Source: Streptosporangium sp. NBC_01755 (GTDB lineage: Bacteria; Actinomycetota; Actinomycetes; Streptosporangiales; Streptosporangiaceae). Taken from it: a stretch of DNA of 64,000 bases. Every line of letters begins with the position of its first letter. The first letter of the stretch is position 1. Both the position numbers and the translations under genes were made by a program. Below are positions 36,768 to 44,929 of the stretch, piece by piece. The stretch spans positions 6,820,001 to 6,884,000 of the forward strand of contig NZ_CP109131.1 of assembly GCF_035917995.1 (NCBI RefSeq), read 5' to 3'. Under the pieces are notes generated by a model. It had not been told where the DNA came from. It was given only the letters and a program-made list of their open reading frames with translations, and did no database searches.

Positions 36768-37969
36768 GGCATGCGCTCCAGCACGGTGGCGCTTCCGGTT
36801 CCGGCGGCGCCGCTGACCGCGATCACGCCGTAGCGCCCACCGGTCCGCTCCAGCTCGTCCACGCAGGACGCCAGCAGGATCGGGCCGGTGGCGCCGAAGG
36901 CGTGCCCCATCGCGATCGTCCCCCCGTTGAGGTTGAGCTGCTCGTCGGTGACGCCGAGGTCCCGCTGGAACTTCAGGCAGGTCGCGGCGAACGCCTCGGC
37001 GATCTCGAACACGTCGACGTCGCCGGGCGCCAGCCCCGCACGCTTCAGGGCCTTCTCCGCAGCGGCCTGCCCGGCGGTGAGCATGATGACCGGGTCCACC
37101 GCGGCCGTGGCGGCGGCGACCACCCTGGCTCGCGGGCGGAGCCCGGCCGCCGCCGACGCGGCGGCGTCACCGAGCACGGCGATCCCGGCGCCGTCCGCGA
37201 TCGCGGGCGAGGACCCGGCGGTGTGCAGGTGCCGGATCTCGCCGACCTCGGGGCGCCTGCGCCGGACGAGGTCGTCCTGTCCCTTGGCGCCGAGCGCGGC
37301 GAAGGCAGGCTCCAGCGCGGCGAGGCTCTCGGCGGTGGTGCCCGGCCGGACGGTCTCGTCATGGTCGAGCACGACCTGGTCGCCGTGCCGTACGGGCAGC
37401 AGCGAGCCGGCGAACCTGCCCTGCTCCCAGGCGGCGGCGGCGCGGCGCTGGCTGCGCAGCGCGTAGCCGTCGAGTTGCTCGCGCTCCAGTCCTTCGAGGG
37501 TGGCGATGAGGTCGGCGGCGATGCCCATCTGCACCGAGCCGACCCGCTCCACGACCTCCCGGTCACACCAGATCGGCGCCTGGTCGGCGAACATCGGCAC
37601 CCGGGACACCGACTCCACGCCGCCGGCGGCGATCAGGCCCGCCGAGCCGAAGGCGATGTGCGCGGCAGCGGTGTTGATCGCGTCGACGCCGGAGGCGCAG
37701 AACCGGTTGAGGGTCATCCCGGAGGCGGACTCGCCCCAGCCGGCCAGCACGGCCGCGGTGCGGGCCAGGTCGCCGCCCTGCTCCCCGGTCTGGGTGGCCG
37801 ATCCGACGATCAGGTCCTCGACCAGGCCGGGCAGCGCCGCGGCCCGGTCGCCGACGCCCGCCAGCAGCCGGGTCAGCAGCTCCAGCGGGGTTGTCCCGGA
37901 AAGGCCGCCGCCCGGACGTCCCTTCCCTCGCGGGGTGCGCAGGGTGGCGAGCACGTAGACGTCGGTCAT
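36764..37969 (-). CDS. Thiolase-family protein lacking the usual second catalytic cysteine
   Basis: A 401-residue thiolase. The acylated Cys is C91 in LNRFCASGVDAI, and the histidine motif GGTIAMGHAFGATGP is present. At the C-terminus, where thiolases normally have Cys-Gly-Gly-Gly, this protein reads AVSGAAGTGSATVLERM, so the proton-shuttling Cys appears to be Ser. That could favour a different reaction or lower activity. The ATG at 37969 overlaps the stop of the carotenoid oxygenase gene, and its own stop overlaps the LLM start, so all three are coupled. The longer upstream open frame is a shadow of the oxygenase gene. Confidence 0.9.
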   Translation of the reverse strand: MTDVYVLATLRTPRGKGRPGGGLSGTTPLELLTRLLAGVGDRAAALPGLVEDLIVGSATQTGEQGGDLARTAAVLAGWGESASGMTLNRFCASGVDAINTAAAHIAFGSAGLIAAGGVESVSRVPMFADQAPIWCDREVVERVGSVQMGIAADLIATLEGLEREQLDGYALRSQRRAAAAWEQGRFAGSLLPVRHGDQVVLDHDETVRPGTTAESLAALEPAFAALGAKGQDDLVRRRRPEVGEIRHLHTAGSSPAIADGAGIAVLGDAAASAAAGLRPRARVVAAATAAVDPVIMLTAGQAAAEKALKRAGLAPGDVDVFEIAEAFAATCLKFQRDLGVTDEQLNLNGGTIAMGHAFGATGPILLASCVDELERTGGRYGVIAVSGAAGTGSATVLERMP

Positions 37970-39447
37970 CGGGCGCCTCCCGCGGTGCGCAGCTGGTCGG
38001 CGCGGACCCAGGTGGCGTGGAACCCGGTGGGAACGCGCCGGGGCAGCAGTACTCTGCCGACCGGCCCGGCCGTGACGTCGGCGGCGTCGAAGATCGCGAC
38101 CTCGGCGCGCTCCGCCCGCTCGTCGTTGACGAAGCTGACCAGGTAGCCGTCGGTCTCGCCGGTGGAGCCGTCGCGGGGGGCGAACGGCGCCTCCGAGCCC
38201 CACCGCCCGGGGCCGAACCTGTGCTCCTGCTTCTCCCCGGTCGCCGAGTCGAACCGGACGAGCCCGTCGAACAGCAGGGTCTCCTTGGTGGCGAGGTGCA
38301 TGTTGTAGGAGTAGCGGTGCGGCCGGCCCATGACGCGCGAGTCGACGCTGGGGAATTCGATGTTGTCGTCGTCCAGCGGGCCCTCGGACGTCCGGCCGGT
38401 GCGCAGGTTGAACCGGTAGCGGTAGATGTGCGCGTTGAGCCGCAGGTAGGCCAGCATCTGGGCGATCTTCGAGGTGTAGGTCGCCTGGTGTTGCGGGTTC
38501 TTCACCCGGCAGACGTCGAGGACGATCTCGTCGCCGTCCTCCCAGGAGTTGATGACGTGGTAGATGTAGCAGGGCTGGGCGTCGAACCACCGGATCGTGT
38601 CGCCGGCGCCGTACCGGGGGAGCACGCCGAACCTGGCGGGCAGCGAGCGCTCGAAGGAGATGCGGTACTTCCCGGCGGCGCGGGCCTGCTGGTCCTGGAT
38701 CAGTGGCAGGTCCATCAGGATCGTGTGGTTCGGGGTGATGGCCATGTCGTGCGGCAGGCGGGGCCCCGGCAGGTCGATGTCGGTCACGTGGGTGACCGTG
38801 CCCTCCGGGCCGACGACGCCGTAGCGCATGTACGGCGGGCCGTCCGGGCCGTAGTCGAACCACAGCAGCTCACCGGTGGCCTCGTCGACCTTGGGGTGGG
38901 CCATCATGTCGCCGTTCAGGGTGCCGAGGAAGTTCTCCGCGCCCAGGGTCTCCAGCGACAGCGGGTCGATCGCGTAGGGGGTTCCGCACAGGTACCAGGT
39001 GGCCAGCACCTTTCCCCGGTGGTAGATCACGTCGGTGTTGGCGGAGTCCTTGATGCCCAGGCCGTGCCCGTTGCCGAACGGGTTGCCCTTCGGATTCTCC
39101 ATCACGCCGGTCCACAGCGCCTCGCCGGCCGCGGACTCCTCGTGGTAGGCGGTGGTGCGCACGTAGCGGTTGCGGTAGCGCGCCCGGCCGTTCTCGAAGT
39201 GCATCGCGTGGATCATGCCGTCGCCGTCGAACATGTGGTAGCGGCCGGGCGCCTCGAAGCGGCGGTTGGGCCCGTTGCGCAGGAAGACCCCGTTGAGGTC
39301 CGCGGGGATCTCGCCGACCACCTCCAGGTCCTCGGCGGTCAGTTCGTCCTGGACGGCGGCGAACACTCCCATCAGGTACGGGTTCGGCTCGTCGCCGTTC
39401 TCGGCGACCGCCCGGGCCACGGCGATCGGCTGCGGTTGCTGTGTCAT
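37966..39447 (-). CDS. Carotenoid oxygenase / lignostilbene dioxygenase family protein
   Basis: A 493-residue non-heme iron dioxygenase of the RPE65/CCD superfamily, which cleaves C=C double bonds of carotenoids, apocarotenoids or stilbenes to aldehydes or ketones. The four iron-ligand histidines are recognisable: H184 (MMAHPKV), H233 (RLPHDMAI), H297 (YIYHVINSWE) and H477 (PTGFHATWV). The seven-bladed propeller start NGVFLRNGPNRRFE is typical. The ATG at 39447 is preceded by GAAAGGGGCG. It leads the minus-strand oxygenase-thiolase-LLM operon and is divergent from the HxlR regulator. It probably makes the aldehyde or acid that the CoA-dependent enzymes nearby process. Confidence 0.92.
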   Translation of the reverse strand: MTQQPQPIAVARAVAENGDEPNPYLMGVFAAVQDELTAEDLEVVGEIPADLNGVFLRNGPNRRFEAPGRYHMFDGDGMIHAMHFENGRARYRNRYVRTTAYHEESAAGEALWTGVMENPKGNPFGNGHGLGIKDSANTDVIYHRGKVLATWYLCGTPYAIDPLSLETLGAENFLGTLNGDMMAHPKVDEATGELLWFDYGPDGPPYMRYGVVGPEGTVTHVTDIDLPGPRLPHDMAITPNHTILMDLPLIQDQQARAAGKYRISFERSLPARFGVLPRYGAGDTIRWFDAQPCYIYHVINSWEDGDEIVLDVCRVKNPQHQATYTSKIAQMLAYLRLNAHIYRYRFNLRTGRTSEGPLDDDNIEFPSVDSRVMGRPHRYSYNMHLATKETLLFDGLVRFDSATGEKQEHRFGPGRWGSEAPFAPRDGSTGETDGYLVSFVNDERAERAEVAIFDAADVTAGPVGRVLLPRRVPTGFHATWVRADQLRTAGGAR

Positions 39448-39477
39448 CTCGACGCCCCTTTCGTGCGACGACCACAC

Positions 39478-39494
39478 ACTTCTATAAGAGAAGT
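39478..39494. promoter_or_regulatory. Palindromic putative operator between the oxygenase operon and the HxlR gene
   Basis: A perfect inverted repeat, ACTTCT-ATAAG-AGAAGT, lies in the 103-bp divergent intergenic region, 30 bp from the oxygenase start. Its AT-rich centre contrasts with the surroundings. It is the natural candidate binding site for the adjacent HxlR protein and would let it control both directions. Confidence 0.55.
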
Positions 39495-39550
39495 CAGAGG
39501 CCAAAGTAGCATGACCGTCTGACGACGGAAAGCAGGGAAAGGCGGAACGG

Positions 39551-40573
39551 GTGGCGGAAGACCGACGACCCAGTGCGATCGGGCAGGCGTTGCTGGCGAT
39601 CAGCGACCAGTGGACGCTGCTGATCCTGCAGCGGGCCTTCCTGATGCGCACCCGCCGGTTCGCGGACTGGCGTGACGAGCTGGGCATGTCGGAGTCGGTG
39701 CTGGCCAACCGGCTCAAGGAGCTCGTCGCCGGAGAGCTGCTGCGCCCGGCCCCCTACCGCGAGCAGGGCCGCACCCGCACCGAGTACCTGCTGACCGAGC
39801 GCGCGCTGGAGTTGTGGCCACTGCTGGTGGAGATCTGGTCCTGGGAGCGCAGCTGGGTGCCTCGGCGCCGCGGGCTGCCGGAGCTGATCCACGAGGGCTG
39901 CGGCAGGCGCACCGACGTCGAGCTCGGTTGCGCGGCCTGTGGCCGGGCCCCGGTCACCGCCCGCGACACCGAGACCCTGCGGGGCTCGGCCACCTTCGCT
40001 CAGGTGGCGGTGCCGCGCCACCATCGCAGGACGGTCCGCGACGACGTCGAGCGCGACCCGCTGTCGTACTTCCCGGAGACGTTCGAGCTGCTCGGCGACC
40101 GATGGAGCACCGTGATGCTCGCGGCCACCTTCCTCGGGGTGCGCCGGTTCGCCGACTTCCAGTCCGAGCTCGGCATGGCTCCGTCCGTGCTGTCCGACCG
40201 GCTGCGGCGGTTCACCGAGCTCGGGGTGCTCAGCGCAGGGGAGAGCGACGGCGGGCGTCCCCGTTACCTGCTGACCGACAAGGGCCTGGCCTTCTTCGGG
40301 GTGTTCGCCTTCATCGTCGACTGGGCCCAGCGGTGGTACGCCGGCCCGCCGGGCACCGACCTGCTGATCACCCACCGCGCCTGCGGCCGGCCCTTCCGGC
40401 CGTACCTGCGCTGCCTGTCGTGCGGTACGCCGCTGGACCGTACCGAGGTGCGCTTCGCGCTCGGCGACGGGCAGGCCACGACGACCGCCGCCTCCCACGC
40501 CCCGGCGAGTGGCGACGACCACCGACTCCCGCCTCCTGGCGAGTGGCGACGGCCGCCCCTGACCCGTCGATGA
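39551..40573 (+). CDS. Tandem-domain HxlR-family transcriptional regulator
   Basis: A 340-residue protein with two HxlR winged helix-turn-helix domains (about residues 10-100 and 170-265): DQWTLLILQRAF..FADWRDELG and DRWSTVMLAATF..FADFQSELG. Each is followed by a Cys cluster of the form CG-x(8-9)-CxxCG (EGCGRRTDVELGCAACG; RACGRPFRPYLRCLSCG), a likely zinc ribbon. Usual HxlR proteins have one domain of 100-150 residues and dimerise, so this one is a fused dimer. The GTG start is set by the divergent spacing. It probably represses or activates the oxygenase operon. Confidence 0.9.
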   Translation: MAEDRRPSAIGQALLAISDQWTLLILQRAFLMRTRRFADWRDELGMSESVLANRLKELVAGELLRPAPYREQGRTRTEYLLTERALELWPLLVEIWSWERSWVPRRRGLPELIHEGCGRRTDVELGCAACGRAPVTARDTETLRGSATFAQVAVPRHHRRTVRDDVERDPLSYFPETFELLGDRWSTVMLAATFLGVRRFADFQSELGMAPSVLSDRLRRFTELGVLSAGESDGGRPRYLLTDKGLAFFGVFAFIVDWAQRWYAGPPGTDLLITHRACGRPFRPYLRCLSCGTPLDRTEVRFALGDGQATTTAASHAPASGDDHRLPPPGEWRRPPLTRR

Positions 40574-40603
40574 CCGGCGGCGCCGGGGTTCCCGTCCCCG
40601 CCC

Positions 40604-40654
40604 GCCGGTGACCGGTGCCTGCCGGTGACCGGTGCCCGTCAGTGACCGGTGACG
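40604..40654. repeat. 17-bp imperfect tandem repeat at the end of the paaN-like gene
   Basis: Three units (40604-40620, 40621-40637, 40638-40654) share the core TGACCGGTG; the first two differ by one base. The last unit holds the stop codon and final codons of the aldehyde dehydrogenase gene. Confidence 0.7.
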
Positions 40655-42327
40655 GCCGGCCGTCGCGACTGGGTGACGCGGAACCGTCCGGTGACGAAGG
40701 AGTCATCGGTGAGCGAGGCGTTGCCCGCCGGATTGAGCCCGGTGACGTGGTAGTCGCTGTAGGCGGCGGAGAAGTTCAGCGGCATCGGTCCGGTGAGGTT
40801 GCAGGTCACCGCGGCGCCGGCGGTCGCGTAGCCGGCCTCCACCCGGTCCAGGTACGCCTCGTCCGTGGCGTAGGCGAACGCGGTGATCGCCCCCCGTTCC
40901 CGCGCGTCCCGGGTGGCCCGCTCCAGCGCCTGGTCGGCGTCGTCACAGCTGATCACGAACGCGACCGGCCCGAACCGCTCCTCCCCGTACAGCTCGTGGT
41001 CGGCGATGTCCACCTGCGCCAGCAGCGGCCCGCTGGTACGCGCCTTCGGGTGGTCGGGATGCTGGTAGGGGCGCGGTTCGAGGACGATCCGGCCACGCGC
41101 GGACGCCCGGTCGTGCACCTTCTCCAGCAGCCGCAGGGTGTTCGGCGACTGGACGGTGGCGAGCACAGCGGCGGCCCGCCGGGGCACCGTGCTGATGGCC
41201 TGTACGGCCTCGGCGAGCCCGGCCGCGAAGTCCGCGGCGCTCACCGTGCCTCCGGTGGTGGGCACGCCGCCGCGCGGCAGGTAGATGTTCTGCGGGCTGG
41301 TGCACATCTGCGCGGAGAACAGGCACAGCGAGCCGGCCAGCGCGCGCAGCACCGGCTGCAGCTCCCCGACCGAGTGCACCAGCACCGAGTTCGCCCCCGA
41401 GGTCTCGGTGTAGGCGACGGCTGGAAAGGCGTTGGCCTCCACCCAGGAGCCGAAGGCGGCCGAGCCGGTGAAGTCCACGATCCGGGTCGCCGGATGCCGC
41501 ACCAGGAGCTTGGTGACCGGCTCGGCCGCCGTGTCCACGGCCAGCCCCACCAGCTCGGGGGAGAAACCCGCCTCGGCGAGGACCTCACGGCAGACGCGCA
41601 CCGCCAGCGCCATCTGCAGCACCGAGCTGGGATGCGGCTTGACGATCACCGGGTTGCCGGTGACCAGGCTCGCGAACAGCGCAGGGTAGACGTTCCAGGC
41701 GGGGAAGCTCGCACAGGCGATCACCACGGCGACCCCCTTGGGCATCAGCCGGTACCGCTTCACCATCTCCACGGTGGTGGTGCCGAACGCGCGCGACCAC
41801 CGCGCCGTGCCGGGCACCCGGGACATCGCCGCGTACGCCTGCGCGATCGCCTCGACGCCGCGGTCGAGCGCGTTGGTTCCGCTGCCGGTGTAACTCATCC
41901 CGAAGCTCTGCCCGGCGGTGTGCATCGTCGCGTGCGAGAACTCGAAGGAACGGAGGTAGATCCGCTCGCAGATCTCCAGGCACACCCCGGCCCTGGTCCG
42001 CGGGTCGGCCTCCCGCCAGTTCGGCCACGCCCGGGTGGCGGCGGCGAACAACTCCTCGACGTCCGCCCGCGGGTAGCACACGCCCAGCGGCTCACCGGTG
42101 TAGGGGGAGACCTCGTCGGGCTGCGCCACAGGGGCGCCGGGCCCGCCGAGGTCGAAGGGACGGCCCAGCAGCGCCTCGAACGCGTCCCTCCCCTCCGCCC
42201 GGGCCCGCTCCCCGCCGGGGTGGTCGGCCGGCGACTCGCCGAACGCCGTCCAGCTCTCGCGGGAGCGGCACGCCTCGATCGCGCGGTCGAGGGTCGCGCG
42301 GTGCTTGTCGAACAGATCCGTTGCCAT
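40639..42327 (-). CDS. paaN: PaaN-like aldehyde dehydrogenase (phenylacetate degradation family)
   Basis: A 562-residue NAD(P)-dependent aldehyde dehydrogenase of the PaaN branch. Members are linked to phenylacetyl-CoA breakdown, oxidising the ring-opened semialdehyde or a related aldehyde. N-terminal residues 1-90 include the long PaaN-type lead (MATDLFDKHRATLDRAIEA). The cofactor region has VIACASFPAWNVYPALFASL and KPHPSSVLQMAL. A glycine loop FTGSAAFGSWVE and the nucleophile Cys in SAQMCTSPQNIYLP follow. The ATG at 42327 is chosen from the family start; the frame is open further upstream. The rest of a paa operon (paaABCDE) is absent, so the true substrate may be the aldehyde from the nearby oxygenase. 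The gene symbol marks family only. Confidence 0.85.
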   Translation of the reverse strand: MATDLFDKHRATLDRAIEACRSRESWTAFGESPADHPGGERARAEGRDAFEALLGRPFDLGGPGAPVAQPDEVSPYTGEPLGVCYPRADVEELFAAATRAWPNWREADPRTRAGVCLEICERIYLRSFEFSHATMHTAGQSFGMSYTGSGTNALDRGVEAIAQAYAAMSRVPGTARWSRAFGTTTVEMVKRYRLMPKGVAVVIACASFPAWNVYPALFASLVTGNPVIVKPHPSSVLQMALAVRVCREVLAEAGFSPELVGLAVDTAAEPVTKLLVRHPATRIVDFTGSAAFGSWVEANAFPAVAYTETSGANSVLVHSVGELQPVLRALAGSLCLFSAQMCTSPQNIYLPRGGVPTTGGTVSAADFAAGLAEAVQAISTVPRRAAAVLATVQSPNTLRLLEKVHDRASARGRIVLEPRPYQHPDHPKARTSGPLLAQVDIADHELYGEERFGPVAFVISCDDADQALERATRDARERGAITAFAYATDEAYLDRVEAGYATAGAAVTCNLTGPMPLNFSAAYSDYHVTGLNPAGNASLTDDSFVTGRFRVTQSRRPAVTGH

Positions 42328-42476
42328 GTCGCCATTCCATCCGGCTCGTGCGGGGGTCACCCCGGCTCCATCTCTTGACCCGCGATTTCTTCGAGCGAGA
42401 TGCGCGGTGGCATCTCGTGATCCGCGGTTTTCCTCCGGTGAGGTGCGCGGTGGCCGCGCGCACGGCCGGGCGGGGT

Positions 42477-42995
42477 CTACGGCCATATGATCATCTGGGT
42501 ACACCGCACCAGCGCGATCGTCCGGCCCGAGTCGCCGCTCACCACGGCGTCCCACACCTGGGTACGGCGCCCGCGGTGCGCGAGGGCGGCGACGGTGCGC
42601 ACGGTCCCCTCTCGGGCGGTGCCGGTGTAGGAGCTGGTCAGCTGCACCGTGGTGAACCCGCTCGCGCCGTCCGGCAGACTCAGCCGGCAGCCGATCCCGC
42701 AGGCGGTGTCGGCCAGTGCCACCACCGTCGCGGCGTGCAGGTAGCCGTTGGGAGCCAGCAGGTCCGGCCGCACGTCCAGCTCGGCCGTCACCGACCGCTC
42801 GTCCGCCGCCACCACCCGGAAGCCCAGTAGTCCCGGCAGGCGGCCCTCCGTCATCCGGGTGAGGTTCTCCGGGGTCGGCCGGTCCGGGGTCGCCCGCGGC
42901 GCCCGGTCCGGGGGAGCGGCGGGGGCGGTGGTGCCGCCGAGGTCGCCGGGGTTGCCGGGGTTGCCGGTGCCGCCGGGGTTGTTGGGGGAGTCCAC
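42477..42995 (-). CDS. paaI: PaaI-type hotdog-fold acyl-CoA thioesterase
   Basis: A 172-residue hotdog-fold protein. The family core runs from LPGLLGFRVVAADE through LDVRPDLLAPNGYLHAATVVALAD, with the Asn/Gly/His active-site region of PaaI-like enzymes, to the final strand. The N-terminal 40 residues are a Gly/Pro/Asn-rich low-complexity extension (NNPGGTGNPGNPGDLGG). It hydrolyses CoA thioesters, probably as a housekeeping release of dead-end products. The GTG start follows GGAGG five bases upstream, next to the stop of the thiolase remnant. Confidence 0.85.
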   Translation of the reverse strand: MDSPNNPGGTGNPGNPGDLGGTTAPAAPPDRAPRATPDRPTPENLTRMTEGRLPGLLGFRVVAADERSVTAELDVRPDLLAPNGYLHAATVVALADTACGIGCRLSLPDGASGFTTVQLTSSYTGTAREGTVRTVAALAHRGRRTQVWDAVVSGDSGRTIALVRCTQMIIWP

Positions 42996-43136
42996 TCAAA
43001 CCTCCAGGACCACGGCGATGCCCAGCCCGACGCCGACGCAGGCCGCGGCCGGCTCGTCCACCCGCACGCCGGAGAGCCCGCCCCGGCTCCTCCCGAACGG
43101 GGTGCGCAGAGCGTCCAGCAACAGAACCTCGTTCAC
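42996..43136 (-). pseudogene. 46-residue thiolase remnant with a large internal deletion
   Basis: The open frame joins a thiolase N-terminus (VNEVLLLDALRTPFGRSRGG) directly to a thiolase C-terminus (AAACVGVGLGIAVVLEV), skipping about 350 residues, including the acylated Cys and the His motif. The start keeps a strong ribosome site (GGAGGAG four bases before the GTG), and the stop adjoins the thioesterase start. The in-frame join keeps translation coupled to paaI, so the remnant may now act mainly as a leader for it. Confidence 0.85.
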
Positions 43137-43203
43137 GCGGCTCCTCCCTATCTGACTTCGTTTATAGTACCAATATCTCGTCGGCGAAACCCCGGAGGTG
43201 ATC

Positions 43204-44745
43204 GTGGCCATCGGCTTGCTCCCGCACCGGGCGGCCGCCCGATTCGGTGACCGGCCCGCGCTGCTGGGCCCGGATGGGACGCGCGGCTTCACCCAGCTCG
43301 CCGACCGGGCGAGCAGGCTCGCCCGCGGGCTGCTCCGGCTCGGACTCTCACCAGGTGACCGGGTCCTGGAACTCCAGCCCAACGGCTGCGCCCTGATCGA
43401 GTGCGACCTCGCCCTGGCGATGGCCGGCCTGGTGCGCGTCCCGCTCAACCCGCGGCTGGACGCCGCCGAGTGGGAACGCATCGCCGACGACTGCGGAGCG
43501 AGCGCGATGCTCTACGACGCCCGGTACGCCGAGGCGACCGAGGCGCTGCGCCACGGGCTCGGCGCGGCGCGCACCGTGGTCACCGGGGACGGCCCCGGCC
43601 GCCCGCTGGACGCCCTCATCGCCGATTCGCCCGGCGGGCCGCCGCACACCGGCGCCGCCCTCGACGACCTGGTGGGACTGGCCTACTCCTCCGGGACGAC
43701 TGGACGCCCCAAGGGCGCCAGGCGCACCCACCGCAACCGGATCGCCTCCGCGCTGGCCATGACGCACGAGGTGCTCGGCGGGCCGCCGGACCCCGACTCG
43801 GTGTACCTGCACGCGGGCCCGGCGATCCACACCAGCGGGCTCTTCGTGCTGCCGTTCCTGATGGCGGGCGCCCGCCAGGTGCTACTCGACCACGCCGACG
43901 CACCCGCGATCCTGGCCGCCGTCGACGAGCACCGCGTCACCCACACCGCCCTCGTCCCCACGATGGTCGGCCGGTTGACGGAGGCGGCGAACGGGGTGCC
44001 ACTTGACTCGCTGCGAATGCTCGCCTACGCCGGCGCGCCGATGCCCGCCGACCACATCCGCCGGGCGAGCGAGCGGCTGACCCCCCACCTGGTGCAGTAC
44101 TACGGGCTGGTGGAGGCGATGCCGCCGCTCACCGTGCTCGACCAGGCCGACCACGCCCGCGGCCTCGCCGGAGAACCGGAGCTGCTGACCAGCGCGGGCC
44201 GGATCTGCCTGGCCGTCGACCTCCGCGTGGTGGACGAGCACGGCTCCCCGCTGCCCGACGGCGAGCCGGGCGAGGTGGTGGTGCGCGGCGACCCGGTGAC
44301 CCCGGGATACCTCAACGCCGAGAACCGCGACGACCTGGGCAAGGCGTTCACCGGCGGCCGGCTGCGCACCGGGGACATCGGACACCTCGGCGACGGCGGC
44401 CGGCTGTGGCTGACCGACCGCGCCAACGACATGATCATCACCGGTGGCTACAACGTCTACCCGCGGGAGGTCGAGGACGCGGTCACCCGCGTCGACGGGG
44501 TCGCCGACACCGCGGTGGTCGGGCTCGCCGACCCGCAGTGGGGCCAGCGGATCACCGCGGTCTACACCTGCTCCGGCGACCGCCGGGTCGAGCCGGAGGA
44601 GGTGCTGTGGCACTGCCGGGCCGTACTGCCCCCGCACAAGCGGCCCAAGAGCGCGCACCGGGTCACGTCCCTGCCGCTGAACGCGACCGGGAAGATCAGC
44701 CGCCGGGAGGTGATCCGGCGCCTCGAAGCGGGCGAATCCTGGTGA
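43204..44745 (+). CDS. AMP-dependent acyl-CoA synthetase (fatty/aromatic acid-CoA ligase)
   Basis: A 513-residue ANL-family ligase. The P-loop is YSSGTTGRPKGARRTH; YYGLVEAMPPLT, LRTGDIGHLGDGG and the hinge DRANDMIITGGYNVYP follow, and the C-terminal catalytic Lys is in NATGKISRRE. The GTG at 43198 lies inside the GGAGGTG ribosome site, so the second GTG at 43204 is the probable start. It is divergent from the thiolase remnant-paaI-paaN run across a 67-bp AT-richer promoter region. It is a second CoA-activating enzyme in this catabolic region, with limited resemblance to the one at 32750. Confidence 0.92.
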   Translation: MAIGLLPHRAAARFGDRPALLGPDGTRGFTQLADRASRLARGLLRLGLSPGDRVLELQPNGCALIECDLALAMAGLVRVPLNPRLDAAEWERIADDCGASAMLYDARYAEATEALRHGLGAARTVVTGDGPGRPLDALIADSPGGPPHTGAALDDLVGLAYSSGTTGRPKGARRTHRNRIASALAMTHEVLGGPPDPDSVYLHAGPAIHTSGLFVLPFLMAGARQVLLDHADAPAILAAVDEHRVTHTALVPTMVGRLTEAANGVPLDSLRMLAYAGAPMPADHIRRASERLTPHLVQYYGLVEAMPPLTVLDQADHARGLAGEPELLTSAGRICLAVDLRVVDEHGSPLPDGEPGEVVVRGDPVTPGYLNAENRDDLGKAFTGGRLRTGDIGHLGDGGRLWLTDRANDMIITGGYNVYPREVEDAVTRVDGVADTAVVGLADPQWGQRITAVYTCSGDRRVEPEEVLWHCRAVLPPHKRPKSAHRVTSLPLNATGKISRREVIRRLEAGESW

Positions 44746-44929
44746 CCGCGGTGGCCTTCCCGGCCGGAGGACCGCCGCCGTCGTCGCCCGTGCCGGGCCC
44801 GGTGGAGCGGGCCGGTGCCGTTTCTAGGCGGACGTTCCGGCCTCAAGGATCGAGACGATGGAGAAGAGACTGAAATCCGGCAGCGGCGGTCGGGTCGGGC
44901 GGGGGCCCGAGCAGGTGGGCGGGACCTCG

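Noticed and set aside
39551-40573. Two adjacent HxlR genes instead of one
   Set aside because: The frame is continuous with no stop or internal ribosome site between the domains, so it is one fused protein.
42379-42462. Imperfect repeat of about 42 bp between the paaN-like and paaI-type genes
   Set aside because: Only two diverged copies with no further structure; probably an old local duplication of little significance.
44746-44929. Possible minus-strand gene downstream of the SARP stop
   Set aside because: The frame there belongs to a shadow of the SARP gene and shows no start or family match.
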